Of a DNA stretch of 64,000 nt, positions 41,601 through 50,960 are shown piece after piece. The position numbers and the translations under genes are program-made. The notes under the pieces are model-generated. The model was not told the DNA's origin. It searched no databases and saw only the letters and a list, made by a program, of their open reading frames with translations. Numbering within the stretch: the stretch's first letter is position 1; each line of letters opens with the position of its first letter. The DNA is from Prasinococcaceae sp. CCMP 1430 (Eukaryota; Prasinodermophyta; Palmophyllophyceae; Prasinococcales; Prasinococcaceae): NCBI GenBank assembly GCA_013416795.1, contig RQSC01000908.1, forward strand, positions 1 through 64,000. Direction: 5' to 3'.

Positions 41601-43611
41601 GGAGGCCAACGAGGCGCGCATGAAGGCGGCTGAGAGAGAGGCACAGCGTGCGACGAAGCGTATTGCCAGGCGCAGGGCCGCCAGCTTGCCGGGGCGTCCA
41701 CCTGAACGTAGCAGGAGGTTCGCAACTGCGGGCGAAGCGCGCATGCATCGCCTTGAGGCGCAGCTCGAGAACGAGATCGAGCGGCGCGAGGAGGCGGAGG
41801 AGCGTGCGGACGGCTCGGAAGAGAACCTTGCACGCGTGCGCAAGGAACTGGCAGCGGTGCGCGCCTCCTTGGAGAATGGCGCCAATGACTTGAAGGGCCT
41901 ACAGGCGGACCTGCAGATATCGCGCGCGGCGCACGAGGACGAAGTCGCGGGCCTGCACAAGCGCATTGAGGCAGAGGTCGCCGCGCGCAAGTGGCGCGAG
42001 AAGTACGCCGCAGACGTCTCTGACAAGCTTGCCGACACGAAGCGTGCTCTGCAATCGTTGGGCGCACGAAGGACCGTCTCGACGCGCACCACGCAGACTC
42101 AGTACGCCGACATCTGGAAGGGTAACGCGATGGACAATAATGTCGGCGCGGGCCGTATGCAGGAGTTCCGCGCACGCTGGTTGCAGCGCGTTGCCGACGT
42201 GCAGGAAGGCGCGCAGCGCGTGATGCCTGCGCAGACCCTGATGAGCACCATCACCGAGCTGTACGCGGAGAAGGTACGCCACGATGCAGCCTCGCAGCGC
42301 CAGGGCAAAGACCCAACGGAGCTGCCCGAGCTCACACACAACTTCTTCTTCAAGCGGTACGGCCTGCCCGAGCCCACTGAGGCGCATCTGTCCGAGTTCG
42401 TGGCGTCCATCCTCGCGCACCAGGACATCGACGAGGTCAAGGCATTCGGGCTCGCGTGTGGCGTGCTGTCGGAGGGTGGGGTCACGGGCGACCCTCTCGA
42501 GCAGCCCGGAGCGTCCAAGGTGCTGTCCACGCGCGGCAGCGGTGCCACTAGTAATCGCTCGCCCGCAGAGGAGGACGAGGACGGTGATGGCGATGACGCG
42601 CAGGGCGCCGCCGTGGTCAGGTCGCAGCTGCGGCATGCGTCGATCGTGCGTGACACACGGCTGCTCGGACTCAACGCGGGCGATCTAGCACACCCGCTCG
42701 CGTGCAATCTGGTGGAGCGCGTGTCGAAGGTCATGCCCTCGAGCCTCACTCTCGAGGAGCTCCAGCACCCGCTGGTTGACGAGGCCAACATCGCATTGCT
42801 CGCGACCGCCGGTGTGGACGGTCTTCTGCGGCGGATTGCAGCGGACAATGCGGGCGCTTTTCGAGAGCGCGAGCTGCCATCCGTCGACCTCGGCGTCATG
42901 GTGCAGGAGGAGCAGCTACCCCAACTGCACGTGCTGCTGCGGGAGGCCGCGGAACTCCTACACCTGCCGGCCGCGCAGGTGCCACAGCTTCACATCAAGG
43001 AGAGCCCGAGACCCAGGGCGTTCCTTTGGGATGTCGTGGGGCGACCGCCCAGCATCGTGCTCACGAGTTCGTTGGTGGACCTTCTCTCCCCCGCCCAGAT
43101 TCAGGCGGTGGTCGCCTCGCAGATGGCGCTGCTCGGCAATGCGCGGCTGCGGCCGTATGCCATGGCGAAGGCCGTGGCGAACTGGCGACCGCGCCTGAGC
43201 TGCCTGGATGCGTCAACCGCGCCGGCAGTGCGGCACGCGCTGGAGCGCTGGGGGCGCTTCGCACAGCTCACGGGCGATCGCGGCGCCCTGGTGGTCGCGC
43301 AAGACGTCGAAACCGTGGTGGGCGCCGCCGTGAAGGTTGCGGCGGGCGCGCACACGCTCTGCAACGAGCTCAACGTGGGCGTGCTACTCGAACAGGCTCG
43401 CCAGATGGACCGCGCGGCGACTTTGCGCGGCGACCGGCTCGACAAGCTCCTGAGCGAGGGCGGCACCAGCGCGGGCGCGTTCGCGCGCTCGGTGGTCGTT
43501 CTGCGCGCACGCGAGCTCGCGCGATGGTCGCAGAGCGAGCAGCTGCGCGAGCTCTTCGGCTCGGGCGAGCAGTACGCGCGCTCGGAGAGGTTCGTCTCCA
43601 GCTGGACGTGA
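38644..43611 (+). CDS. Long coiled-coil protein with C-terminal degenerate M48 peptidase domain
   Basis: Intronless, 1655 aa from the first in-frame ATG (38644). Residues about 1-280 are Pro/Ala/Gly-rich with a short globular patch; about 280-1140 are a near-continuous coiled coil (Leu/Glu/Lys/Arg heptads); about 1160-1290 form a helical module (TQTQYADIWKG; LTHNFFFKRYGLPEPTEAHL) of the kind seen in protist cytoskeletal or flagellar proteins. Residues about 1419-1649 align by eye with plant-type M48 peptidases: LHIKESP, SIVLTSSLVDLLSPAQIQAV, WGRFAQLTGDRGALVVAQD and LNVGVLLEQARQMD. The zinc site is destroyed: where HELGH is expected the protein reads SQMAL, and the third ligand Glu in WxRxAELTCDR is Gln. 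It is therefore probably a structural or adaptor protein, not a protease. Cellular role unknown. Confidence 0.8.
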   Translation: MPPPPMPVGAPGDTTGAGPSAAASDSGRTARERQQQKAHTHQALAAAPTQFSFAAEPTMVHTAEAESAFAESWLDEVLAYSVRAHAEAAQADGRAGRGAGNSLAALLAKVLPSSSGGLTGQQREVRPDLEAARESGQQVMATPGLGGDPYASLSQGRGGGLRVFGLDRAGLEAAGIDVRSTRRLYRGLYVHGLALHRLVSGEASGVVNGGALVLRLMVGYRALLSALDADGGGGGSGELAPRGNAAVLGRTDTEAEVNPGDLLAAMEYAAGEQERALADRGAWDLRMQLMQKAVQAERTKLKKANSEHGETRAVVRDLEAELESSRVDVAHERAISRRLREEAERVKQRYTDSLDEWKGRFESEKLAHHGRQQQLQANLEAHGKLERRHHQLESLLAAKKAEAAQLEDANNALEKEVKLRDVRLEEQRKAYARDMQSLSQMKSSFSAVEEQRDAARELFDEETTKTAALNASLEDMINLSQRQAEEITQLKATVSANDRRIDACTETNRAQLKRIEGLEADLHAKEQLQERLQYAMDMNSSMRKRLEQATMSLNEVESEACVRVLALRKAMEDLRGNKGELEDTLVRAQKKMDDGRDANEKLMDDLASKSEHIADLHRQLELASNAMAKAEAAADDFNGKLLFERKRVEKLESELETTTTELNETRRANNALVENEEATAKANEESAKEKEVLIQELNDKLEQANNQNRRDEEELLDLRPRCKELRRLVGSHRELKEKQAATVNELEEMRERAVDADKRIEQRRIEHDADLVKIGELETRAAHLDAALEDEQLHRGNERNRAEELKDRLEALTAAHEKLSEEHQDLISQHDQTTADHAYEEERGSNLTGKVERLEEELERTRLQCQELATQREACEGELNARAKANQEINALLQRNLEDLRTEREEHAACNARLVERLDHLWQQVGEDLKDKASFAQQYAELNSMVADMKSNIEFGSKKQAATAELLDVGISRLQQELDNNRKAVAEANEARMKAAEREAQRATKRIARRRAASLPGRPPERSRRFATAGEARMHRLEAQLENEIERREEAEERADGSEENLARVRKELAAVRASLENGANDLKGLQADLQISRAAHEDEVAGLHKRIEAEVAARKWREKYAADVSDKLADTKRALQSLGARRTVSTRTTQTQYADIWKGNAMDNNVGAGRMQEFRARWLQRVADVQEGAQRVMPAQTLMSTITELYAEKVRHDAASQRQGKDPTELPELTHNFFFKRYGLPEPTEAHLSEFVASILAHQDIDEVKAFGLACGVLSEGGVTGDPLEQPGASKVLSTRGSGATSNRSPAEEDEDGDGDDAQGAAVVRSQLRHASIVRDTRLLGLNAGDLAHPLACNLVERVSKVMPSSLTLEELQHPLVDEANIALLATAGVDGLLRRIAADNAGAFRERELPSVDLGVMVQEEQLPQLHVLLREAAELLHLPAAQVPQLHIKESPRPRAFLWDVVGRPPSIVLTSSLVDLLSPAQIQAVVASQMALLGNARLRPYAMAKAVANWRPRLSCLDASTAPAVRHALERWGRFAQLTGDRGALVVAQDVETVVGAAVKVAAGAHTLCNELNVGVLLEQARQMDRAATLRGDRLDKLLSEGGTSAGAFARSVVVLRARELARWSQSEQLRELFGSGEQYARSERFVSSWT

Positions 43612-44246
43612 TTGCAATCGATTGGCGCGCATCACAAACCCTATTTTCCACACTTTCGTACCCTTTCACCCAAAACCTAAACCACCCTCCGTCGACGTGG
43701 CCGCCTGTGGTGGTGCCCATCCCAATTCACGGATATTCGCATCCAAATTTAATTACATCCGTCGTATCTCTACGAGGAATGGCGTGTGCATCGATGCGCC
43801 GTGCGCAATCGAATTCTCTCCGCGCTTCCTTTGCCGTTATCCGATGCACTCTCGGCGCCCAGCGGCATTTTCCGCCGAAAATCGGAGGCTCAAAAAAGGC
43901 GTCGATCCCACATCGAAACGAACTCAATCTGGTCGGCGCCGAGCGAATTATCGAGCGAAATTACCCCTAAAATCAAAATAAATTCTTTTAGACTACTGCA
44001 GGCCTTGCGACACCCGCCGATGCACTCGGACATATCAGAATGCATATCTGCGTCGCAGATTTGCCTGGTTTGCGGAAGCGCAGCGCGCGCGCCGAGGCGG
44101 GTGTTGGTGCAGGCGCGTGCGCGTGGGGTGTTGCTGGCGCGCCACACTGCGCGCGGGGAGCGTGGACGCCGTGGTCGGGAGCGGCTCGAGCGGGGTCGCA
44201 CCTCCGCGGGTTCTTCCTTCCTCACCTCCCTCGGTCGGCGTCGGCG
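43612..44246. promoter_or_regulatory. Intergenic AT-rich island upstream of the EF-hand membrane protein gene
   Basis: 635 bp. It includes a telo-box-like AAACCCTA (43636-43643), AT-richer sequence at 43720-44000 with the motif ATTTTCCGCCGAAAATCGG (43867-43885), then GC-rich leader sequence up to the ATG at 44247. No gene is seen. Confidence 0.5.
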
Positions 44247-45314
44247 ATGGCGCTGCTGGCGGGCGCGCGCGCGCCGCCGCGCGCGAACATCGACCACGCG
44301 CACATCGCAAAGGCAAATCTCCACCTGGACGCGTGCCGCGCGCAGCAGGGGGGCGGGGGCGGCAAGGGCGGCGGCGAGGGCGAGGGCGACAAAAGCGGTG
44401 GCAAGCTGAGCGACGAGGACAAGGTGAAGCGGATGGCGAACTACATGGGCCTGGAGGACATGGACGCCAGGAACAGCAAGGAGCTGCTCAAGAAACTCGA
44501 CGACCAGGGCATCTCGACGCCCGAGGAGCTGAAGGCGCTCTTCAACCAGACCAGCCTGAGGCTGATCTCGTCGCAGGTGTTCTCGCTGGTCCTCGACGCG
44601 GGCGCCATCGCGGGCTGCGCGAGCCTGCACACCTTCGCGACCACGCTCCCGCAGCCGCTGCGCTTCGGGCTCGACGCCGTGTCGTTCGGCCTCGGCGCGA
44701 CCTTCGCCTTCAACTTCCTCGGCGGAGTCGTGGCGCTCGGCGCCAGCGCGACCGCCGCGGTGCTTTTCGGGGCCAACGCTGAGGCCTTCCTCGAGGCCGT
44801 CAAGGCGCGCAGCGAGGCGGGCGGCGGCGTGGAGCCGCTCGCCAAGGTCCGTGACGCCTCGAAGGCGCTCGAAATATACAACACACTGCGCGAGCTCAGC
44901 GACACACTGCAAGAGTCGTCCACGACGACCGCCTCCGGGGTCGCTGCCGGCACGTACTCGAATCTGGCCGCGTTCTTGCTCGTGGAGGACGCAATGAAGA
45001 CTTGGGATCCGTCTGAGTTCGGCTTGACAGAGGCGGACGCCGTGCGCGTCGCGCGCGCCTTCGCCGAGTACGATACCGACCGCTCGGGCGTGCTCGAGGC
45101 CAAGGAGCTCGAGGCCATCCTGGAAAAGCTGGGCATGAAGCTCGATGGCGAGGAAGACCTCGAGTACGCGCTGGAGGCGCTCGACACAAACAAGGACGGC
45201 GTGATCCAGTTCAAGGAGTTCGTCGCGTGGTGGGCTGGGTGTCCGGGCAACCTCTGCACCGCTGAGTACGACACTCCTGCATCCCAGACAGCGGCGGCGG
45301 AGCCGTCGAGTTAG
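44247..45314 (+). CDS. EF-hand calcium-binding protein with hydrophobic central region
   Basis: Intronless, 355 aa. After a Gly/Glu-rich N-terminal linker (residues 34-52) comes a helical segment, then two hydrophobic stretches (about 104-130 and 139-176) that could span or insert into a membrane. The C-terminal third holds two canonical EF-hand loops, DTDRSGVLEAKE (276-287) and DTNKDGVIQFKE (313-324), both with acidic residues at positions 1 and 12 and Gly at 6, so a functional calcium-binding pair is expected. No family name is recognised. A plastid- or organelle-membrane Ca sensor is one possibility, but no targeting peptide is clear. Convergent with the next EF-hand/coiled-coil gene, 124 bp apart. 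Confidence 0.82.
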   Translation: MALLAGARAPPRANIDHAHIAKANLHLDACRAQQGGGGGKGGGEGEGDKSGGKLSDEDKVKRMANYMGLEDMDARNSKELLKKLDDQGISTPEELKALFNQTSLRLISSQVFSLVLDAGAIAGCASLHTFATTLPQPLRFGLDAVSFGLGATFAFNFLGGVVALGASATAAVLFGANAEAFLEAVKARSEAGGGVEPLAKVRDASKALEIYNTLRELSDTLQESSTTTASGVAAGTYSNLAAFLLVEDAMKTWDPSEFGLTEADAVRVARAFAEYDTDRSGVLEAKELEAILEKLGMKLDGEEDLEYALEALDTNKDGVIQFKEFVAWWAGCPGNLCTAEYDTPASQTAAAEPSS

Positions 45315-45438
45315 GCGAGGCGACCGCTGCGCTCATGGTGACCGCTGGTCCGCGCGTGCGTGCTACCCGCCGCGGAAATAAAATTTTGTTCGATTTTCTA
45401 CTATTCACAAAGCGACGCCGCCTGCTGCCAAAGGCGTC

Positions 45439-46632
45439 TCACACGACCACCGTCGCACACCCTGCCGGGCGCGGCGACCCCGCGGTGCCCCTCGCGTACT
45501 CCCTCTTGCCCGCGAGCGTCTGCTTGGAGAGGAAGGCATTCAAGTGCACCGTCTCCATCTTCTGTACTCGATCGAGCTCAGCGAGCACGTTCTTGTAGCG
45601 CTTGTCGCGCCGCTGCGTGTCGCCCTCGCGCGCCTTGCGCAGCTCCTCGCGACCGCGCGACACGCGCTGCAGCAGTGCCTGCGCCTCTTGCTGCTGCTGT
45701 GCTTGCAAACGCGCCAGCCGCAGCTCAGCCTCGGCCTTGTACGCCGCCAAAGTCGACGCGAGCTCAACCTTTTCGATGGCATCCGCTGCCGTCTTGATGC
45801 GCTGCGCCTCGATGTATTTCCCCTGCCTGGCGAGAGTCGCCTCGAGGTTGCGCTGGATGAGCAACTCCTTTGAGTACTGCGGGCGCGTGGGCGCGCGTGA
45901 CTCGACACCGTCTTTGAAGGCGATCAGTTTTTCGAGATGTACGCCCTTGAGGCGCTCCACCTGCTCCTTGACGCTCGCCTCGTACTCCCCCTCCTTGGCC
46001 TCCCACATACTCGCGTGCGACGAGGACTCGGCAGCGTACGCGCGCTCAGCCTTGAGACGCTCGCTCATCTGACGCGCGCGAATTTCCTCGCGCTTGCGCG
46101 ACTCCTCGTGCACCTTCAAGTCGTTTATGCGCATGGCCGCCGTCCGTGCCTCGAGGTACTTCCCCTCGCGCTCGCACACTCGCCGGTGCTCCTCGAGGGC
46201 GCGCAGGAACTCCAGCACGGCTTCATCCTCGGTGAGCTGACCGTTCTCCCGGTAGCTTCGCCGCGCGCTCAGCGTCGTCTTAGGGCTGTGGGGGCTCGAC
46301 GAGAGACCCGCCTCGCCCTGCTCTCCAGCATGCGCATCGCTGTCGGCCAGCGCGCGGTAGACACTCACGAAGGCACGGAAGCCAACGCGCCCGGTGCCGT
46401 CGGGATCCACCGAGCGCGTCACCAGCGCCAGCTCGCCGGGCGGCACGCTCACCGCGCCGGCCGACGACAGCGCCGCGGCAATCGACGACACTTCCATCAT
46501 TCCCGCCTTTTCTGGGTCTTGCTCAGCGAACGCGTCGTGCAGTGCCTCGAGCTGGGCAGGCGTCATGCCGACCTCCGAGTTGGTCACGCCGAGGAAGGTC
46601 ACGCCCGCGAGCTCAAGAGACGACACGGGCAT
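45439..46632 (-). CDS. Coiled-coil protein with degenerate EF-hands, axonemal-type family
   Basis: Intronless, 397 aa, ATG at 46632. The N-terminal 110 residues hold two EF-hand-like helices-loops (EQDPEKAGMMEVSS, poor; DPDGTGRVGFRA, partly canonical). Residues about 130-370 are a charged helical region with the repeated theme E-x-x-GKYLEARTAAMRIN and ARQGKYIEAQRIKTAADAIE, each preceding long coiled-coil runs. This two-fold K-Y-x-EA pattern occurs in proteins conserved among flagellated protists, so an axoneme or basal-body role is a fair inference, but no named orthologue is asserted. Not seen: signal peptide, membrane segment. Confidence 0.72.
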   Translation of the reverse strand: MPVSSLELAGVTFLGVTNSEVGMTPAQLEALHDAFAEQDPEKAGMMEVSSIAAALSSAGAVSVPPGELALVTRSVDPDGTGRVGFRAFVSVYRALADSDAHAGEQGEAGLSSSPHSPKTTLSARRSYRENGQLTEDEAVLEFLRALEEHRRVCEREGKYLEARTAAMRINDLKVHEESRKREEIRARQMSERLKAERAYAAESSSHASMWEAKEGEYEASVKEQVERLKGVHLEKLIAFKDGVESRAPTRPQYSKELLIQRNLEATLARQGKYIEAQRIKTAADAIEKVELASTLAAYKAEAELRLARLQAQQQQEAQALLQRVSRGREELRKAREGDTQRRDKRYKNVLAELDRVQKMETVHLNAFLSKQTLAGKREYARGTAGSPRPAGCATVVV

Positions 46633-47534
46633 CGATCCCGCGGGGTTCGGAGCCGCAGCAGTGCGCGCGGGATCCTACGCGCACACACGCGCAGCCGCCA
46701 GTCGATAGAGCGCGAGCGGCGTCAGCACGGCGAAGTGCGATTGTCGCTGTGGCACGGCATGGCCAATCGCGAGGAACGAACAGCGCGATGCACCCACGAG
46801 CATCGTTCCCCCCCCCTAGCTCCAGCGCCATTGCCGCGACGAGCACCTGCCGTGTATGCGCAGGCCCGCCCGTCCACGCCGACGCCCGTGCGCGCAGAGC
46901 ACAGGCGCATGCGCCCGAGCGCATGCAAGCTCGGGGGCGCACGAACGCGCCGGCACACCGGGCGCGGGGCGAGCGGGTTGGCGCTCTGTCCCCCCAAAAA
47001 AGTAACGCATTGGCTCTCTCGCGCGCGAGCGCTGCCCCCCCGCGCCAGCGGCGCTCCCCTCCCGCCATCGAGCCGAGCGGCCCCCGAAGCAATGCGACCG
47101 ATGCGAACCACATACGACGAGCGGTAAGGGAGAGACGAGGGGGAGGTGCAGCGCGCGGAAGGGATGTGGGGAGGGAGGGAGGGAGGGAGCGCGCGCGCGC
47201 GCGAGCGCTCTCCCAAGGCGGAAACGAGGGAGACGAAAACAACACGACAGCGAGCGAGGCCGCCGCACTTCGCGCCGCCGCCGCCGCCGCCGCCGCGGCG
47301 CGGCACGGCGCGGCGCGCAGTGGCGCGCGCGCCGCGGCGCATCCGATTGCGGCCCGCGCGGAAGCGCATGCAAAACCATATCACATTTGAACCCTTTTCC
47401 ATCCATACCCATACCCTTATTCGCACTGTGAGCCGTTCAGGTTTCGTGCCATGCGAGCGCGCCCGGCCGTGGCATGGTATCAGCGGTCGAGGACGAGTCG
47501 ATTAAATGAGGGCCCGCGGCCGCGCGCCGCGGGC
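46633..47534. other. Intergenic region, low-complexity rich
   Basis: 902 bp between the start of the coiled-coil EF gene and the 3' end of the BSL phosphatase. It contains (GGGA)n near 47168-47188, (GC)n runs, (CCG)n near 47275-47300, and AT-richer sequence at 47375-47420. No gene is recognised. Confidence 0.55.
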
Positions 47535-50150
47535 TCAGAAGAACGCCAGGCTGCCCGCCCCGGCCACGCGCGCCGAGTTGCCGCCGCCGCGCTGCCTGGG
47601 TGGTGTGGGCGGCCGCTCCTCGTTGATGCGGCTCATCCACATGTCGTCCAGGAGGCCGCCCTCGTCGCCGGGGCTCTCAGCCCCGGGCTTGATGGTGGGC
47701 GGCAACGGGTGAATGAGCTTGGGCACAACCAGCAGGTCGCGACCAACGACCAAGATAGCCCCCGCGTTGTTGGCCGTGCCACAGTAGTTGGTCGCCGAGA
47801 AGACGGTGATGAGGTGGCCCTGCGCAAAGCGCTCGAAGCCGTCCATGACGCACTCGTGCGCGCGAACGAGCATCGAGAGGTTATTGTTGGAACAGAAGTC
47901 GCGGACGCGGTCGGGGCCGAAGGTGACAAGCCCTGGGCCGCGCGCGTTGGGCTGCAGGCCCTCGATGCCGTCGTTGTCGGTGGGATCCGACCACAGCAAG
48001 TCCATCAGTAGCTGGCCGCCCCCTTCCATGGTGACCGGCCGAACCACCGCCTCGATCTGCTCCACCTTGCTGATGCAGCGCCCAATGCCGCCGTGCATGC
48101 ACAGGATCTTGCCCTCGATGCTCGCCGCGAGCGGCAGCCAATTAAACACTTGGTTGAAGCGCTGCCACACCCAGATGCCCTGCTCCTCGCCAAGGCGCTC
48201 CACGCACTCCGTGCGGAAGCCAAAGAGCGCGTTGATATCGCTCGCCTCGTGGTTGCCACGGATGAGGTGCACGTTGTTCGGGTGCTCGATCTTGAGCGCC
48301 AGCAGCAGGCAAAGCGTCTCGAGCGAGTGGTTGCCGCGGTCCACGTAGTCGCCGAGAAAGAGGTAGTCAATGTAGTTGATGTCGCCGGCCGTGCTTGGCG
48401 AGCCGTACTCTGCGAAGAGCCGCATCAAGTCCACAAACTGCCCGTGGAGGTCACCGAAGATTTTCACCGGAGCGCGCACTTGCAGCACGCTTTTCTCGTC
48501 CTGGAAGATCGCCTCGGCCTTGTCGCAGAGGTCCGAGATGCTCTCGGCACTCAGGATGAACGAGCGATCCGAGGGTGGCTCCCACCCGCGCGGCTTCAGC
48601 AGGTGCTGCAGCACGGCCTTGTGCACGCCTCCCATCGACCGCACGCGCTGCATGATCGGCGTACTGCCGGACGCGCTCGCGGGCGAAGACAGCTGGGCGC
48701 TGTGCTGCGCGCTCGGCGTGCCCATGCTCACACGCCGCGCTTCGTTCTCGAACTGGTCAATGCTCAGCTGCCGCACCAAGCCACCGAAGTGGTCGCCGCT
48801 GTCTGCCGCCGCCGCGACCACCACTGCGCGATTGTGCAGGCGCACCTCCGTGCCCGGGGTCGACGTGTGCGAGCCAGGTCGTGGCGGGGGTCGCCCGCCC
48901 GACTTGACCCCTGCGTTGACGGCAGGGTCGTCAGGCGTGCTGGGCGAGCCCTCGCCCTTGCCGTATGCGTTCATGCCCGCGCCGATGTCCATTTGCTCGG
49001 GCGGGAGCTCCCCGCCGCGTGCCAGCTGCCAAGCGCGCCACGCTGGCGACGACGCTTTGCCGACAATGCCCAGCGTGCCCGCCTCGTTGGTCTCCGCCTT
49101 CGCATCCGTCCCCGCCAACAAGTCGTCGAGCAGCACCCCGCCCCGCAAGCCGCCGTACACGAACATGCACCCCTTGCACACCGCCATCGCATGCCTACAG
49201 CGCGCCGTCACAGACGCGTCGCCTTGCCTGCCGCCATCGTCCCCCTCGCCGCCGTCGCCTGAGACGGCCCATGTGCCCGCGTTGGTGCACAGCGTGGCCA
49301 GCTCAGCGTCCTTATCGACCAAGCGACCCCCCCCGAGCGCGCCGCCGACCACGTGCAGCCGGCAGTCGACGAACGCAGCCGTGTGCTGGTACCGCGCGGA
49401 CGGAGCCGTCCCGGGCGCTGGCGCCCACTCCCACCGCCCGTCGCGGTGGCGCGCCAGCCCGTACGTGTCCGCGAGCGGCTGAGACGACGCGTCGCGCCCG
49501 CCCGACAGCAGCAGCAGCCCGTCGGAGCGCGCCGCTGCGGCGGCGTACATGCGCGCGGCGGGCAACGGTCCCTGCGCCCGCACGCGCAGCCAGGCGTACG
49601 GCTTCGTCGCGGTGTCAAGAGCCCAGATATCGTCCAGCGTGTTCCTGCCGTCATTGCCGCCGATCACAATGAGGAAGCGCTGCCCGAGCAGCGCCAGCAC
49701 GTGCGCGTACCTGGCGGCCGGCCCCGGGCCTGGCACGACGACCCTGTGCCAGCGCGGCGTTGCCGGGCTGAGGTCGAGCACGTGCAGATCCCCAGTCGCC
49801 AACCCTGCCGGCCCAATGCCGCCCTGCACAACCACCATGTTGCCCACCGCCGCCGCGGCGTGCGCTGCACGCGGGCTCGGCGGCTCGCCCAACGGCTCGA
49901 GCTTGTTCCACACGCCCGACGCCACGTCAAACATGTGGCAGTCGGACGTGGCGCCCGCCAGTCGCACGCCGCCGCCGGCAGCGGGCGCCGGCGTGCCGCC
50001 CGGCCCGCTGCCCTCGAGGGCGGTCGCCCCGCCGAACAGGAGCAGCTTCCCCGTGCCGTGCTCTGGGCCCTCGAGCGCCGTGAGCGTGTGGCTAGAACTG
50101 ACCCTCGTTCGCCGGCTGGGCCCCCGCTCTTCGTTGCAGGTACTTCTCAT
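47535..50150 (-). CDS. BSL: Kelch-domain Ser/Thr protein phosphatase, BSL/PPKL type
   Basis: Plants use BSU1/BSL phosphatases in brassinosteroid signalling; PPKL relatives occur in green algae and alveolates. About 871 aa from the ATG at 50150. The N-terminal half holds kelch repeats nearly as in plant BSLs (LLLFGGATALEG, GEPPSPRAAHAAAAVG, VVVQGGIGPAGLATGDLHVL, GGNDGRNTLDDIWALDTATK, MFVYGGLRGGVLLDDLLAG). The C-terminal half is a PP1-like phosphatase with all metal-site motifs: GDLHGQ, GDYVDRG, GNHE, and HGGIG plus RAHECVMDGFERFA. The true N-terminus may be different: plant proteins read GHTLTA where this frame has SHTLTA, and a TTCTAG acceptor falls exactly inside that Ser codon, so an upstream exon could supply the Gly. 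No upstream exon was identified. Confidence 0.94.
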   Translation of the reverse strand: MRSTCNEERGPSRRTRVSSSHTLTALEGPEHGTGKLLLFGGATALEGSGPGGTPAPAAGGGVRLAGATSDCHMFDVASGVWNKLEPLGEPPSPRAAHAAAAVGNMVVVQGGIGPAGLATGDLHVLDLSPATPRWHRVVVPGPGPAARYAHVLALLGQRFLIVIGGNDGRNTLDDIWALDTATKPYAWLRVRAQGPLPAARMYAAAAARSDGLLLLSGGRDASSQPLADTYGLARHRDGRWEWAPAPGTAPSARYQHTAAFVDCRLHVVGGALGGGRLVDKDAELATLCTNAGTWAVSGDGGEGDDGGRQGDASVTARCRHAMAVCKGCMFVYGGLRGGVLLDDLLAGTDAKAETNEAGTLGIVGKASSPAWRAWQLARGGELPPEQMDIGAGMNAYGKGEGSPSTPDDPAVNAGVKSGGRPPPRPGSHTSTPGTEVRLHNRAVVVAAAADSGDHFGGLVRQLSIDQFENEARRVSMGTPSAQHSAQLSSPASASGSTPIMQRVRSMGGVHKAVLQHLLKPRGWEPPSDRSFILSAESISDLCDKAEAIFQDEKSVLQVRAPVKIFGDLHGQFVDLMRLFAEYGSPSTAGDINYIDYLFLGDYVDRGNHSLETLCLLLALKIEHPNNVHLIRGNHEASDINALFGFRTECVERLGEEQGIWVWQRFNQVFNWLPLAASIEGKILCMHGGIGRCISKVEQIEAVVRPVTMEGGGQLLMDLLWSDPTDNDGIEGLQPNARGPGLVTFGPDRVRDFCSNNNLSMLVRAHECVMDGFERFAQGHLITVFSATNYCGTANNAGAILVVGRDLLVVPKLIHPLPPTIKPGAESPGDEGGLLDDMWMSRINEERPPTPPRQRGGGNSARVAGAGSLAFF

Positions 50151-50960
50151 TCATGATTTTCCTGACATTAGTGGAGCTTAACTTAATAGTTGCGATTCTC
50201 GTGGGCGCTTTCGACGCGGCCAGGGAGCACGCCGCATCGAAACATGTACCGGAGAGGACAATCGGCGCGACTGTCACCGAGTATCGACTCTTGCGCCGGG
50301 CCACGCGCCTGCAGGCAGACGGGGTGCGTTCGCGCTCNGGCACCGCGGCGCCGCGGCGCCGTGTGGCGTGCGCGCGCGCGCGAATCGCCCGGTTTGCGCG
50401 CAACGCAAACACCTCCTTCCCCGCGCGCCATCAAAACGCACCCGCGCCGCGAAAAACGGAAAAAGCGGCGCGCGCGCGCGAGACGCGCGAGCGCGCGGCC
50501 CGCCGAAGTCGCCATCAAATCGCACGCGGCCGGGGGGGCGAGCCCCCCCCCTGGCGCCGCTCCGACCAATGTTTTCCGGCCTTAAATGAGATAAAAATTA
50601 GGGCCGTTGCTTACTAGCTGGAAAAAAGTTTGGATGTTTTCTGCGGGTACATGAGATAAAAATGAAGGCCGCTGCGTAAGAGCCGGAACAAATTTTTGGC
50701 ATAAATTCAGGCGTCGGGAGAGAATTTGTGCCAAAAGTTGTTCAGAGGGGGGCTTGCTTCATAGCTGGAATGAGAATAATTTTTTGCATGCATTTTTGAT
50801 GGAAAACACCAAACCGAGGTACCGGGTGGTCCCCCGATGCGCGCAACCGCAACATATTATGGGTGTAAATAATAGGGTTTGATGAGGTCCTCTCGAATGC
50901 GAGCCCGCCGATCGGCGCGCGGCCACAGGGCGCGGCGCCGGCGGCGCGCCTCCCCCCCAG
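50151..50960. promoter_or_regulatory. Divergent intergenic region BSL / glucosidase II beta
   Basis: 810 bp. One undetermined base lies at 50339. A GC-rich half (50330-50570) is followed by an AT-rich half (50570-50885) with an imperfect 65-bp tandem repeat and a telo-box-like TAGGGTTT (50873-50880). Start exons of one or both flanking genes may lie here, since glucosidase II beta lacks an ATG in its first visible exon. Confidence 0.5.
50586..50698 (+). repeat. Imperfect tandem repeat, 65-bp period
   Basis: Two copies begin ATGAGATAAAAAT (50586 and 50651) and continue with related sequence GGGCCGTTGCTTACTAGCTG and AGGCCGCTGCGTAAGAGCCG. A third, more diverged copy may start near 50750 (ttgcttcatagctggaatga). 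Confidence 0.75.
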
